A stretch of 64,000 nucleotides of DNA. It comes from Clusia tigrina (Eukaryota; Arthropoda; Insecta; Diptera; Clusiidae). Each line of letters opens with the position of its first letter. Positions within the stretch are counted from its first letter, which is position 1. This document shows positions 20,850 to 31,330 of the stretch, piece by piece. The position numbers and the translations under genes were made by a program. The stretch spans positions 350,300,925 to 350,364,924 of the forward strand of contig OV050030.1 in the NCBI GenBank assembly GCA_920105625.2, in the 5' to 3' direction. The notes beneath the pieces are model-generated. The model had not been told where the DNA came from. It made no database searches and was given only the letters and a program-made list of their open reading frames with translations.

Positions 20850-23195
20850 ATGGGTTCCAGAAATAAAATAACTTTTGCTATTTGGAACGCCAATGGCCTA
20901 TCAGGCCACTTACTAGAACTTAAAACGTTTATGTACGAAAATTCAATCGATATTATGCTAATATCTGAAACGCATACTACTGATAGAAGCTATAATGACA
21001 TACTAAACTATAATATTTATTATACACACCATCCTGACAATCGAGCCCACGGAGGGACAGCAATTATCATAAAAAAATCTATTAGGTGCCTAGGACTAGA
21101 AGGATATAAATCACATCATATCCAACCAACCTCAATAGAGATAAGTGACTTGAGAGGGCCAATTACTGTGTCAGCTGTATACTGTCCACCCAAACATAAC
21201 AACACAAAGGCTCAATACATAGACTATTTAAAATCATTGGGTAGTCGTTACATAGCTGGAGGAGACTATAATGCAAAAAACTCCATATGGGGCTCAAGAC
21301 TGACAAACGTGAAATGCCGCCAACTACTAGACGCTATAAAAGAGAATAATAGTCGCTTTATTAGCACGGGAGAACCAACTTATTGGCCAACAGACAACAA
21401 AAAATTACCTGATTTAATTGACTTCTGTGTTACAAAAAACATATTGCACGACCACTTAACAATAAAAACATGTCTAGATTTCTCATCAGACCATTCTCCA
21501 ATTCTATTGTCCCTTCAAAGCACACCGGATACAAAAATAGCTGCTGGCTTATATAACTACAAAACCGACTGGAACAAATTTCGCCAATTAATGGAAAATG
21601 ACACGACAACAAACATTTCATAGAAATCTGATAAGGAACTTGACACAGCAATAGCATACCTAAATGACAACATCGTCAAAGCAGCAACTCAATCAACCCC
21701 AATTCTAAGCCCATCCCAAATTACTACTGTCCCAGCTCACATTAAGCATAAAATAAGACAAAAAAGGAAACTCAGCAAAAGATGGCAAAGCACTAGACAC
21801 CCAGACGACAAAGCCAAATTCAACAAAGCGGCAAATGAACTGAAGATAATATTGAAACAATTTGAGGAGAAAAAATTTGAAAGTTACGTAGAGAACTTAG
21901 GAACGACAACATCAACGAACTACTCATTATGGAGGGCAACCAAAAAACTAAACAGTGCAATACCACATAAACCCCTCATAAAAACACTAGATAATACTTG
22001 GGCAAAAACGAATAAACACAAAGCAAATACTCTTGCAAAACATTTTGAAACGGTATTCAGAAATGACATGGACAATGAATTACCAAGCTTACCAATACCG
22101 AAAGTACCCGAAACACTGCAATAAAAATGACAACGATATCAGAAATCAAGAATCAAATCAAGAATTTAAAAAACAAAAAGGCACCTGGATATGATCTTAT
22201 TAACGGAAAAATAGTGAAAGAACTACCTGACATAACAATAGTCTATATTAGAAATGTATTTAATGCTATAATAAGGCTTAACTATTTTCCAATCTTGTGG
22301 AAGGTAGCACAAATAACAGCTATCCCAAAACCAAATAAGGACGCAACAAGAACCAGTTCATATCGACCTATCAGTCTCTTACCAACTCTTTCAAAGATAT
22401 TTGAAAAAATATTATTTGACAGAATTGAGCCTATCTTGATACAACAAAAAGCTTTGCCAATCCATCAATTCGGCTTTAGACGAAACCACTCAACTGTGCA
22501 ACAAGTTCATAGAGTTGTGAACAAAATCATGGATGATACTGACAAAAAGAAGTACTGCGTGGCTGTATTCCTGGACATTGCGAAAGCGTTTGACAGAGTG
22601 TGGCACAAAGGACTTCTGAATAAACTAAATAATATTCTACCTTTAAACTATTATTACTTGCTAAGCAGTTATATCACCAACAGATACTTTTACATTAAAT
22701 ATGACGATGAATGCTCTGAGATCCTAACAATGACAGCGGGAGTGCCTCAAGGCAGTGTGCTGGGTCCACTCCTATATCTAATATACACTGCAGACATTCC
22801 AACCCCAAGGACACAAGGAACCATGATAGCAACATTCGCGGATGACACGGTCCTCTTAGCATCCAATCAAGACGAAAAAGCGGCGACAGACATACTTCAA
22901 CAAATAATAAAAAATATAGTCTCGTAGTTCGAGAAATGGGGAATAGAAGTTAACAAAGAGAAAACTGTCCAAGTAATATATACGAATAGAAACTCTGCTA
23001 AACACCCACTCACAATAAAAGACGAAATTATAAAAATTTGCCCCAGCGCAAAATACCTTGGCATTGCAATAGACGCAAAACTTACATGGAGACAACATAT
23101 ATTAAATAAACGAAATGAAATAAAAAGTAGATTCAAACAATTAAACTGGTTACTAGGACTTAGTTCAAAGTTATCACTGTATAATAAAAGAATGA
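20850..23195 (+). pseudogene. Jockey 1 ORF2 (endonuclease and reverse transcriptase)
   Basis: Starts at ATG 20850, overlapping the end of the ORF1 tail. The apurinic endonuclease spans 20850-21510: ITFAIWNANGLSGHL (Asn), IDIMLISETHTTD (Glu), GGDYNAKNSIWGS (Asp, Asn), DLIDFCV and SSDHSPI (His). A stop at about 21621 interrupts the linker. The RT in 22127-22927 has KKAPGYDLINGKIVKELP, TSSYRPISLLPTLSKIFEK, AVFLDIAKAFDRVWH, AGVPQGSVLGPLLYLIYT and the catalytic FADD. A stop at 22926 and a few others inactivate it. It ends in the thumb (LTWRQHILNKR) at the mariner junction. Confidence 0.9.
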
Positions 23196-23369
23196 TTGGC
23201 GATACCAAAAAAAGCGTTTCAGAAGTGTTTCGAGGATTGAAAAAAATGCTGGCATAAATGTATTATATCTGAGGGAATTACTTTAAAGGGGACAAGATAG
23301 TTGTTGATGAATAAATAAATACTTTATTTTTTGATCACACAATAACGGTTCCTTTTTGATCACACCTCG
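23196..23369 (+). mobile_element. Mariner 3'-end fragment (part of an inversion-split copy)
   Basis: Matches in inverse orientation the left 150 bp of the mariner at 2329-3250 (GGCGATACCAAAAAAAGCG through TTTGATCAC). It abuts Jockey 1 at 23195/23196. The outer end is chimeric: after the expected terminal TTTTTTGATCACAC, a second terminus (AATAACGGTTCC, TTTTTGATCACACCTCG) follows, which resembles the opposite end of the element. The rest of this copy is at 42618-43372. Confidence 0.9.
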
Positions 23370-24854
23370 TTTATAAAGTATGTAGGAATTATTATGGTAG
23401 GAAAAGGAAGAATTTTGCAGATGTATTAAAATTTTTTATATTTCCTTTATATTAATACATTATTTACAAATTAAAAATTAACTTAAATTAATATAATTAA
23501 ATTAATAGCATTATAATATATAAAAAAACATACAGTTGCATAGAAGAACTTAGACAGCAAATAATTAAAAACTAAAACTAAAAAAAAAAGTCCCAAATAT
23601 TATTCACGAATGTAGGTCAAGACCGATTATTTGATTTAAAGTATTTTCTATATATGTATGTAAGTGTATACACATCCAAAGACAAGTTCACATACATAAA
23701 GAAGCACGAAGCAGTAAGAAGTTTTTGCACATTTTTATTAGATTCTCTAACTCAATTCTCCACGTCAAAACGATTGAGTTGCCGGTTGTAGTATTTCGAA
23801 TGGCGTTTGTGAAAAAACATGCCAGCAAGTCGACTTGGGTAAGCCCTGCACACCTCATGTAGACATTTTTTGAGGTAAATGTCAAATGTAATGGGAAAAA
23901 GACGCCGCACCTTATGTTAAAATATGTTTTACTAAACATTATTTATCATAATATAAATTCAAAATTTCTTGGATTTTTAAATACTTGAAATAATTTTTTA
24001 TAGATTTTTGTATATAATAATTTTCGATTATGAAGTGGTAAAATGCATTGAAACACAATCATGGTTGAACTACATTTTTCCATTGGAAATAAATGTTTAT
24101 ATATAGTTTATTGCATTATATACGGTTTTCTTTACAAAACTTTGTAAATCAATGTATAACAAGAACATATGCATTTAATACTAGATATTGAAGTTCATAA
24201 AATTTACTTCAAACATGAAAATTATATACTATGTAAATGCGGAGAATCAGTGTTCATAGATATGTACATACATATGTACATATTCATGTGCGTACGAGTG
24301 GTTTAATTTTTAATAGAATGTGGTTATAGTATTTCATGTGCGTACGAGTGGTTTAATTTTTAATAGAATGTGGTTATAGTATTTCAAACTGATCTGACAA
24401 AGAAAAAAAAAAGGTTTAAAACCTTGATTTTTTTTACTGTACTCTTAATCTAAAAATTACTTAGATAAATTTTCTGATGGAATAGGCCACAGACGAACAT
24501 AAGAATATTAAAATATTAACACTAATTTTATCAAAATTGGTTTTTTGTGCATAATTATTCTTTCTTCGGAAAGCAAATATGAAATATAACATCGAAAGAG
24601 TAAATTGTGCATACTACAATATTGACATATCCAAAATTTCACGACAAATTGAATTCTAATTCTGCTTCACTTCACTCGTATATTTAAAGAAGCCACACCG
24701 CAAATCATACAACAAAAACTCCTATGCCAGAAATGACGCTTTTATTTTCATTTCATTATTTTTATGGCACAATTTGCTACCTGACAAATGATCAGAAGAC
24801 AAATATGTGCATATATGTACATTCATATGTATTCGACTTTTTTGTATCCAAAGG
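23370..24854. other. AT-rich intergenic sequence, no gene found
   Basis: Strongly AT-rich with no ORF of recognisable family. It includes a perfect or near-perfect 50-bp tandem duplication at 24283-24382. A short stretch near 23800-23890 resembles 44350-44395, so a degraded dispersed repeat may be present. The ORF starting at 24724 owes its first 40 or so codons to this sequence and is not a true protein start. Confidence 0.6.
24283..24382. repeat. 50-bp tandem duplication
   Basis: Two copies of a 50-bp unit, 24283-24332 and 24333-24382, each beginning TTCATGTGCGTACGAGTGG and ending GTGGTTATAGTAT. The copies look identical by eye. Confidence 0.95.
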
Positions 24855-26964
24855 TGTACCAAAAACAAACACTTCCATGGAATCGTGCCTGGACCTGTCA
24901 TCAGATCACTCACCGATAGTTCTAACAATTAGCTGTGAGGCTCAGATCAGAGCAAGAACAATCTGTCTGCACAACAAAAGCACAAATTGGGAGCTGTTTA
25001 GACAAAGCATTATCGAGACTCTAGTCACCAATATTCCTTTAAAAAACAAAACAAATATAGACGATGCAGTAGAACTTTTGAACTCAGCCATTCAGCATGC
25101 TGCATGGACTTCCACATTGGAGCCCAGCTGTATAAGTAATTATCGTGATGTAAGCCAGGTTGTAAAGGAGCAACTAAAAGTAAAGCGGAGACTGCGTCGA
25201 ATTTGGCAAATGACCAGAAGCCCCTATGACAAAAACCGGTTCAATTGCGCTACAAAGCAACTCAAAAACGCCCTACGGTCAACAAAAAATTCAGAAATAC
25301 AAAGCTATCTCAGCAGCTTGTCACCTTCACAGGCTTCAGGTTATTCTCTATGGAAAGCTACAAAAAAACTAAATCAACCAACATCACATGTGCCACCTAT
25401 TAAAACGAAAGATGGCGGATGGGCCAGATCTGACAAGGAAAAAGCACAGTCATTTGCTCTTCATTTATTAGAAGTATTTGCGCCGTTTCCAAGCAAATAT
25501 CCACAAGAAGACATAAAAATAGCTGAATTACTTGATGCCCCATACCAAATGGATATTCCGATCCAGCATTTTAAACTAAAAGAAATTAGAGGGATTATCA
25601 AGAATACGCTAAAAGACAAAAAATCGCCGGGATATGACCTTATTACGAGCAGAATCCTAAAGGAGCTACCAGATTGCGGCTATAAATTCATTGCACAACT
25701 ATTCAATGCGATTATCCGATGTGACCACTTCCCAGGCCAATGGAAAGTGGCTCAAATTATCCTTGTTCCCAAACCTGGGAAACCGGCAGAAGTGGTCACC
25801 TCATATAGACCAATTAGCTTGCTTCCGATACTTTCCAAAATGTTTGAGAAACTTCTTTTGAAGCGACTCCTCCCAATCATCGAGTCAAAACAACTTATAC
25901 CTTCCCATCAATTTGGATTCCGAAAGCATCATGCTACGATAGAACAAATAAATCGAGTATATGCATTTGCACAGAATGCACTAGAAAATAGAGAATACTG
26001 TTCAGCTGCATTCCTGGATATCACCCAAGCATTCGACAAGGTGTGGCACCAAGGGTTACTGTACAAATTGAAAATGCATTTACCCTATCACTACTTTGCC
26101 ATATTAAAGTCCTACTTAGAAAGCAGATTCTTCATGGTCAAAGCTAACAGCGACGTAACTTCCCTCCATCCAATCAAAGCTGGTGTTCCACAAGGGAGCG
26201 TTTTGGGACCTGTGCTCTACACACTATTCACGGCTGACCTGCCGCTGACTGTTACCACATATACCGCAACTTTTGCAGATGATACTGTTGTAATGGCCTG
26301 CAACAAAAAACCCCGTGTTAGCCTCGAAACATTTGCAGGAGAACCTGAACCAAATTGACTTATGGCTAGACAAGTGGCGAATAAAAGCAAATGCAATAAA
26401 ATCAGTGCAAACGACTTTTACCCTACGTGCAGGTTCTTGCCCTCCAGTGACACTAAGTAACTCCCAATTGCCACAAGCAGACCATGCAAAATACCTTGGG
26501 GTGCACCTGGATCGGCGGCTTACGTGGCGCTATCACATCTTCTCCAAACGGAAACAACTTGGAATAACGCTTAGGTCTTTGTTCTGGCTACTTGGACGAA
26601 GGTCAGCCCTAACACTTGGAAATAAAGTCCTGATATATAAGGTAATACTGAAGCCCATATGGACTTATGGTATTCAAATTTGGGGATCAGCATCCAAGTC
26701 AAACCTGGACATCCTACAATGATTCCAATCAAAAGTCATACGACTGTGTGCTAATGCACCTTGGTATGTCAGCAACGACATCATTCATCGGGATCTAAAC
26801 ATCCCAAAAGTAAATGATGAAATCATGAAATATAGCCACTCATATCGCAAACGTCTTAGAATCCATCCTAACAACCTAGCGGTAGAATTGATAACCAGCG
26901 ATACCAGCGCGCGAAGACTAAAAAAATATGTACCATCGGACTTACCATTCAGATTTACCACCTA
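24855..26964 (+). pseudogene. Jockey 2 ORF2 (endonuclease end, RT, C-terminus)
   Basis: The frame enters at the endonuclease C-terminus (SCLDLSSDHSPIVLTI). RT motifs: KKSPGYDLITSRILKELPDC, VTSYRPISLLPILSKMFEKL, AAFLDITQAFDKVWHQGLL, AGVPQGSVLGPVLYTLFTAD and FADD. The first frame closes at 26358. A one-base shift moves the reading to 26315-26722 (AKYLGVHLDRRLTWRYHI, ILKPIWTYGIQIWG). After a stop it continues to about 26964 with the Jockey C-terminal SNDIIHRDLNIPKV. It is closely related to Jockey 1 but distinct in sequence, and it is inactive because it lacks a 5' end. Confidence 0.9.
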
Positions 26965-27205
26965 AGATCAAATTAGAAATAAAAAAAATAAAAAAAAAAA
27001 AAAAAAATTTTAAACTAATAATAATAAGGAATGAATGAAATTAATATATATAGAATCTAACTTTGTTAAATTAATGTACCTAATGTATTGAATGTTACTG
27101 AAAATTCATACACATGTTTATAACCAAATATAATATAAGTAGTACTCAATGTCCAGCTGGACAGATTGTAGTTAAATAAATGGAGATAAAAAAAAAAAAA
27201 AAAAT
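24855..27205 (+). mobile_element. Jockey-clade LINE 2, 5'-truncated
   Basis: Begins inside the endonuclease domain and runs to an A-rich tail. The 3' non-coding part after the stop at about 26964 includes an A-rich run at 26974-27007 and ends in the A stretch at about 27187-27205. 5' truncation is the usual outcome of LINE insertion. No reliable target duplication was identified. Confidence 0.88.
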
Positions 27206-27352
27206 AAAAATATGTATGTATGGATGTATATGATTTGTCACGGTTGAATTTCATAATACTCCATCTTCTATAACAGGCATGAAATAATTCTGCTGTAGTT
27301 TTGGTCCAGTACTGGTTAATTTATGGAAGATAGTAAAATACTTTTACTACTA

Positions 27353-28266
27353 CAGGGTGGCCCAAATGAGACCTAGTGATGTTAAACACGTGTAACTCCT
27401 GTAATAACGGTTTTTTAAAAAGATTTATTTTAATACATTTTATGGAAATTTAACGTGACTATGTGTGAAATATGACAACAGACAAATGACCACCATTTTG
27501 CTCGATACAGGCATTGGCTCTTTTTAGCGCATTTTGCATTATACGGCGTAATGTTTCTGGTTGCAGGCGCCGTATTTCGTCTCGAATATTCTGCTTGAGC
27601 TGTCCAAGTGTCTGTGGTTTGTTAACATACACTTTGTCTTTTAAATATCCCCATAAAAAGAAATCCGGCGCAGTTAAATCTGGTGAACGATGAGGCCAAG
27701 GGAAATCTGAATTTCTTGAAATTATGCGTTCACCAAAAATTTCACGCAGCATGGCAATAGTTTGCCTAGCAGTATGCGCAGTGGCTCCATCTTGTTGAAA
27801 CCACAAATTAGGATGTTGCTCCACCATTGGCCGCAAAAAGTTGTCGATCATTGTTCTGTAAGAAGCCCCGGAGACCGTTTCTGGCGTTTCATCCTCATTC
27901 TCAAAGAAATATGGGCCGATGATTTTTGTGGCCATAACACCGCACCAAACAGTGCATCTGATTGGGTGTGACTGATGCTGATGTATTGCCCTTGGATTTT
28001 CGGAGCCCCACAACCTACAGTTTTGTTTATTCACACAACCACTTAAATGGAAATGCGCTTCATCCGTATTTCGCTGCGTCAGAACAATTGATCGTTGAGA
28101 AGAATAATAAAATTCAATAATTTGAATGCGTTGTTGTGGACTGTACGTATTCATTTTAAATTTCCAAGAGTTCAGTTATAATCTGCAAAAAGAAAAAATA
28201 AATTATGGTAAAAAATAAAAAAGTTATTTGTGTTTCACATCAGCTGGTCTTATTTGGGCCACCCTC
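27353..28266 (-). mobile_element. Rosa-type (DD41D) mariner, internally deleted
   Basis: The terminal inverted repeats CAGGGTGGCCCAAATGAGAC (left) and its partner ending TTTGGGCCACCCTC are flanked by TA on both sides. Its length of 914 bp is short for the group because the transposase has lost its DNA-binding middle. Confidence 0.88.
27459..28154 (-). CDS. Rosa-type transposase lacking most of the DNA-binding domain
   Basis: Uninterrupted 231-codon frame. Residues 1-28 are the start of a helix-turn-helix region (MNTYSPQQRIQIIEFYYSSQ). Reading then passes straight to the catalytic core: TDEAHFHLSG (first Asp), WFQQDGATAHTARQT (second Asp) and SPDLTAPDFFLWGYLK (third). Forty-one residues separate the second and third aspartates, the spacing of the rosa group of Tc1/mariner elements. 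More than 100 residues usually found between the helix-turn-helix and the first Asp are missing. The protein could fold as a catalytic domain but would not be expected to bind the terminal repeats. Confidence 0.82.
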   Translation of the reverse strand: MNTYSPQQRIQIIEFYYSSQRSIVLTQRNTDEAHFHLSGCVNKQNCRLWGSENPRAIHQHQSHPIRCTVWCGVMATKIIGPYFFENEDETPETVSGASYRTMIDNFLRPMVEQHPNLWFQQDGATAHTARQTIAMLREIFGERIISRNSDFPWPHRSPDLTAPDFFLWGYLKDKVYVNKPQTLGQLKQNIRDEIRRLQPETLRRIMQNALKRANACIEQNGGHLSVVIFHT

Positions 28267-28315
28267 TATTTATAAAAATGATTATTAATATAAAAAAAAT
28301 CCGATAAAACACAGC

Positions 28316-28390
28316 ATTTGTTGGGGCTCGAACCCTAAGCCACAAAAACTTTAGACCAACCCGTGAACCATTGAGCTAAAGACATCCATA
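28316..28390 (-). ncRNA. tRNA-like sequence (tRNA pseudogene or SINE head)
   Basis: On the minus strand a polymerase III A-box-like TTTAGCTCAATGGTTCACGG is followed about 30 bp later by a B-box-like GGGTTCGAGCCCC. The acceptor stem does not pair convincingly, so it is not a functional tRNA. A diverged relative is at 43800-43868. Confidence 0.4.
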
Positions 28391-28705
28391 CTATATTTGT
28401 TGATTTTGGAGTACATTAGAGAGTCAAATTATTTGTGGTGCAATTCTGAATTAACTAAAATTTCTATAATTCTGTACATAACATTCTGCAAAAAATAATT
28501 TTTAGTCTTCTGCTGGTGCAGCCATGAAGTTTTGCTGTGCAATTCGATGCTGGCTCTTTTGGGGATAAAAAAATAAATTAAATAAACACATATTATTATT
28601 TATTAATCTTATACACCAATTTTTGCTTTTTTTACTAATTACAATATAAATTTTAAAAATATTACCATAATTAGTTATAATGCCTCGTCTTCGATTGCTA
28701 TGATT

Positions 28706-29150
28706 GAAATTCGTTTTCATTCCAATCCCAACAAATAAATAAGTAACATTTTTGCATTCATATCCATACACACATATGCATGCCGTAAACATGAAAGCAA
28801 GCATAGAAACATTCGCACATGTAGTAAGCACACACGAATATATAGAACGCAAACACCAGAATATGTATCTACATGTTTTGCCTTTGCATTGCCGAGCACA
28901 CTTCGGGTTTTGGCCCAATAGGCAGCCACGGTTTTCTAACTCATTTCGTTGAGTGAAGAGAACGATGTAATGTCTTTATAGTATATTGTCTTTGATACTA
29001 CAACAAGTCCTACTATTGTCTTTGCTATTGCTTCGTTCTCATTGAAATTCGTTTTCATTCCAATTTCATCTTCAGAAATAAAGAAAAAAAAAACATACCC
29101 AGGCTCATATACTTGTACATACACACATATGCATGCCGTTGGCTATTTTT
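28706..29150. repeat. Dispersed repeat A, copy 1
   Basis: Shares several blocks with 34225-34600, such as CTCATTTCGTTGAGTGAAGAG and AACGATGTA, AGCAAGCAT...AAACATTCGCACAT and TTGCCGAG. It also has internal direct repeats: GAAATTCGTTTTCATTCCAAT at 28706 and 29041, and ACACACATATGCATGCCGT at 28768 and 29123. No protein-coding potential is seen. Confidence 0.6.
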
Positions 29151-29456
29151 TGTACAGTGTAGGAACTTAATTTTTTTATAATATAGGGATGTGCCAGGCT
29201 AAAAATTTTCTGCTTTGTTTAATAGAATGAGGAGTTAGTAAATGTATATTAGAATCTTATTGGTATTTACTTTTTTGCAAGGGGGGCCCAGCAGCTCAAA
29301 GAAGGTTGCTGGGATAGGTCGTTTAAACCCGTCCGTCCGTCTAAGCAGGCCTTTTACGAAAAGAAGGCGGCCTTCAAGGTCCTGGCAAAATACGAAGCTG
29401 TTCCAACTGATCAGCGCAATGAGGAGTAGGCCAAATATGTAGAGTAGGCAAGGGGT

Positions 29457-30240
29457 GTGCTATCCGGCTTGGGCAAACCGGCGGGTACAGCCCCAAAGAG
29501 ACAACGTTCGGCTGAAGAGACGGGTGAGGTCGCAAAAAAACAAAAAGTCGGCGGCCAGAAATACCCATCCAACAGCGAAGTTGTCAAAGGTGGGGGTGAG
29601 ATGCTGGCCATCATTGACCGGAAGGAGGAGGAAGGGCTCATACCCAAAGAGAAGTGGAGGTAGGTGGAGCAAGCGATTGCCGCAGCAGGTCAGCCAAACT
29701 ATGCAAGATCGCGGTAAGCAAGGTTGGCGGGATTTGGCCGGGAGCCAGGCTCGATGCCGTCAGCAGGGAAGAAGTTCCCAACAGACCCAGAGCCCGGGTA
29801 TAGATCCCGGCTAAGCCAACTGAACCGGCGAAAATAGAGGAGATATTTAGATCTTGTAATAGAGAGCTACCAACCCATAACTGGATGGTAGCGAAACTCG
29901 AGGAGCCAGAAGGTAGGAGACAGGTTTTGCTAATACTCAATGCTGAGTTCCTTGCCCCACTGGCAGAGAGAAGAGGGGTAGTCAGGTTCGGGTTCGTTGA
30001 CGCCACCGTTCGGATCTACCCCAGCGACGAGCAAGCTTTGGAACCGGAGGAAATAGAGGGTGACAAGGCTAGCGTGGGTGCCGATGGTGAATATGGGTTG
30101 TCCAGCAGCCAAAGGTCGACTGCCTCAGAGCAGCTGACCGGGGTCAGAAAGTTCTTTGCGGAGGATGACCTCCTTGACTACACCGAAGGAAAGGAGGACG
30201 AGGACGTTACGACGGTGGAGGTAAGAAAGCCAGATTCCTA
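29457..30240 (+). pseudogene. LOA-like LINE ORF1 remnant
   Basis: Broken frames carry Lys/Glu-rich sequence (KRQRSAEETGEVAKKQK in 29457-29663). From 29885 follows a conserved C-terminal module (GRRQVLLILNAEFLAPLAER, RFGFVDATVRIYPSDEQALE) like the RNA-binding module of LINE ORF1 proteins in insects. It runs without a stop into endonuclease sequence around 30230, which suggests a frameshift has fused ORF1 and ORF2. Confidence 0.65.
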
Positions 30241-31330
30241 TGAAGCTGATTCAATTAACCTCCATCATTCTAAACTCGCCTCCGCGAAATTGATGGTCCA
30301 CCTGGGTTCCGGTGGTTTTGACGTGGCCCTCATTCAAGAGCTGTGGATATGCGACAACAAAATCTGCGCTTTGAAGATGAGAGGTTTCAAGATGATAGTC
30401 GCTCAGAGCACAGGTAAGCCTCGTGCCTTTATATTAGCAAAGGATAACATTAACATCTTCTTGCTCCCACAGTTAAGTAATGGCGATACGGTGGCGGTAA
30501 GCATTGAGCTGCAAAATAGCAGTCTCTGGGTAGGCTCTGCATATATGCCACATGACAAGGACACTCCACCGCAGGAGGTTCGGGCATTGGTCATGGAGGC
30601 AGCCGCAGCCAACAGAAACTTTGTTGCCTCCAGCGACGTAAACGCTCACAACACATTGTTGGGAAGCTCGAATACTAACGCAAGAGGTGAGTCAGTTTTA
30701 GATTTTATTATAGCAAATAAGCTTAGTGTCCTGAATATAGGCTCAGAGCCAACTTTTATAACACAAAATAGAAAGGAAGTGTCAGATATTACCCTGCCCT
30801 TCGATAATTTTGCTAATAATGTAAAAAGATGGAGAATTTCGAATGAAAATTCCTACTATGACCATCGCTATATAGAATAAGAATGGAAATTCCCAGTATC
30901 TCGAGTTAAGACCTTTAGACCTTTACTCTCAGGGCCTCACTGTCAAGAAATCCCCCGTCTGATCCCACAGACCCTGTGGAATTAGACGAGCTGATCAATT
31001 AGGTAACCACGGCTCTGAATAGTTCACTGACAGCCGGGTGCCCGGTTGAAAAACTGAGAAGCAAGAACAAACCACCTTGGTGGTCAATGGATCTAGGCCA
31101 TCTCCGGAAGTCCAATAGGCGGTTATTTAACAGGGCTAAAACTTAGGGTCTGCCCACGGATCGGAAAGCCTACAAGGCTGAGCAATACAAGAAAGCAACC
31201 AGAACTGCCCAACGACAGACCTGGCAAAATTATTGTAGGGATGTGGAAGAAACTTCGGAAGCAGCTAGTCTAAGAAGAATCCTAGTGATGACACCACACA
31301 ACCTGGGCTCCCTTAAAGGTCGAGTGATGT
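30241..31330 (+). pseudogene. LOA-like LINE endonuclease (ORF2 N-terminal part)
   Basis: Apurinic-type endonuclease blocks: SINLHHSKLASAKLM (Asn/His start), FDVALIQELWICD (Glu), LWVGSAYMPHDKD, FVASSDVNAHNTLLG (Asp-Asn-His) and KEVSDITL. The frame closes at 30880 after DHRYIE. The linker (30890-31330) is readable only in pieces, with stops, for example PPWWSMDL and RNRRLFNRAK-like segments. Confidence 0.75.

Larger units (their letters stand above)
18962..23195 (+). mobile_element. Jockey-clade LINE 1, 5' and main part
   Basis: A LINE with ORF1 and ORF2 that begins inside BEL 2 integrase. The left flank is ATAGGAGA (18954-18961). The same eight bases, inverted at 42132-42139, border the A-rich 3' end of a Jockey fragment, so the two pieces are one insertion separated by the inversion (see findings). 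The 5' non-coding part runs 18962-19212. ORF2 breaks at 23195, within the C-terminal part after the RT domain. Confidence 0.9.
28267..29240. other. AT-rich sequence with repeat remnants, no gene
   Basis: Contains a tRNA-like stretch (28316-28390) and a dispersed repeat (28706-29150). The minus-strand ORF at 28502-28918 shows no domain. Confidence 0.55.

Noticed and set aside
24724..24854. N-terminal extension of the Jockey 2 ORF
   Set aside because: Unrelated AT-rich sequence in frame by chance; LINE similarity starts at about 24855.
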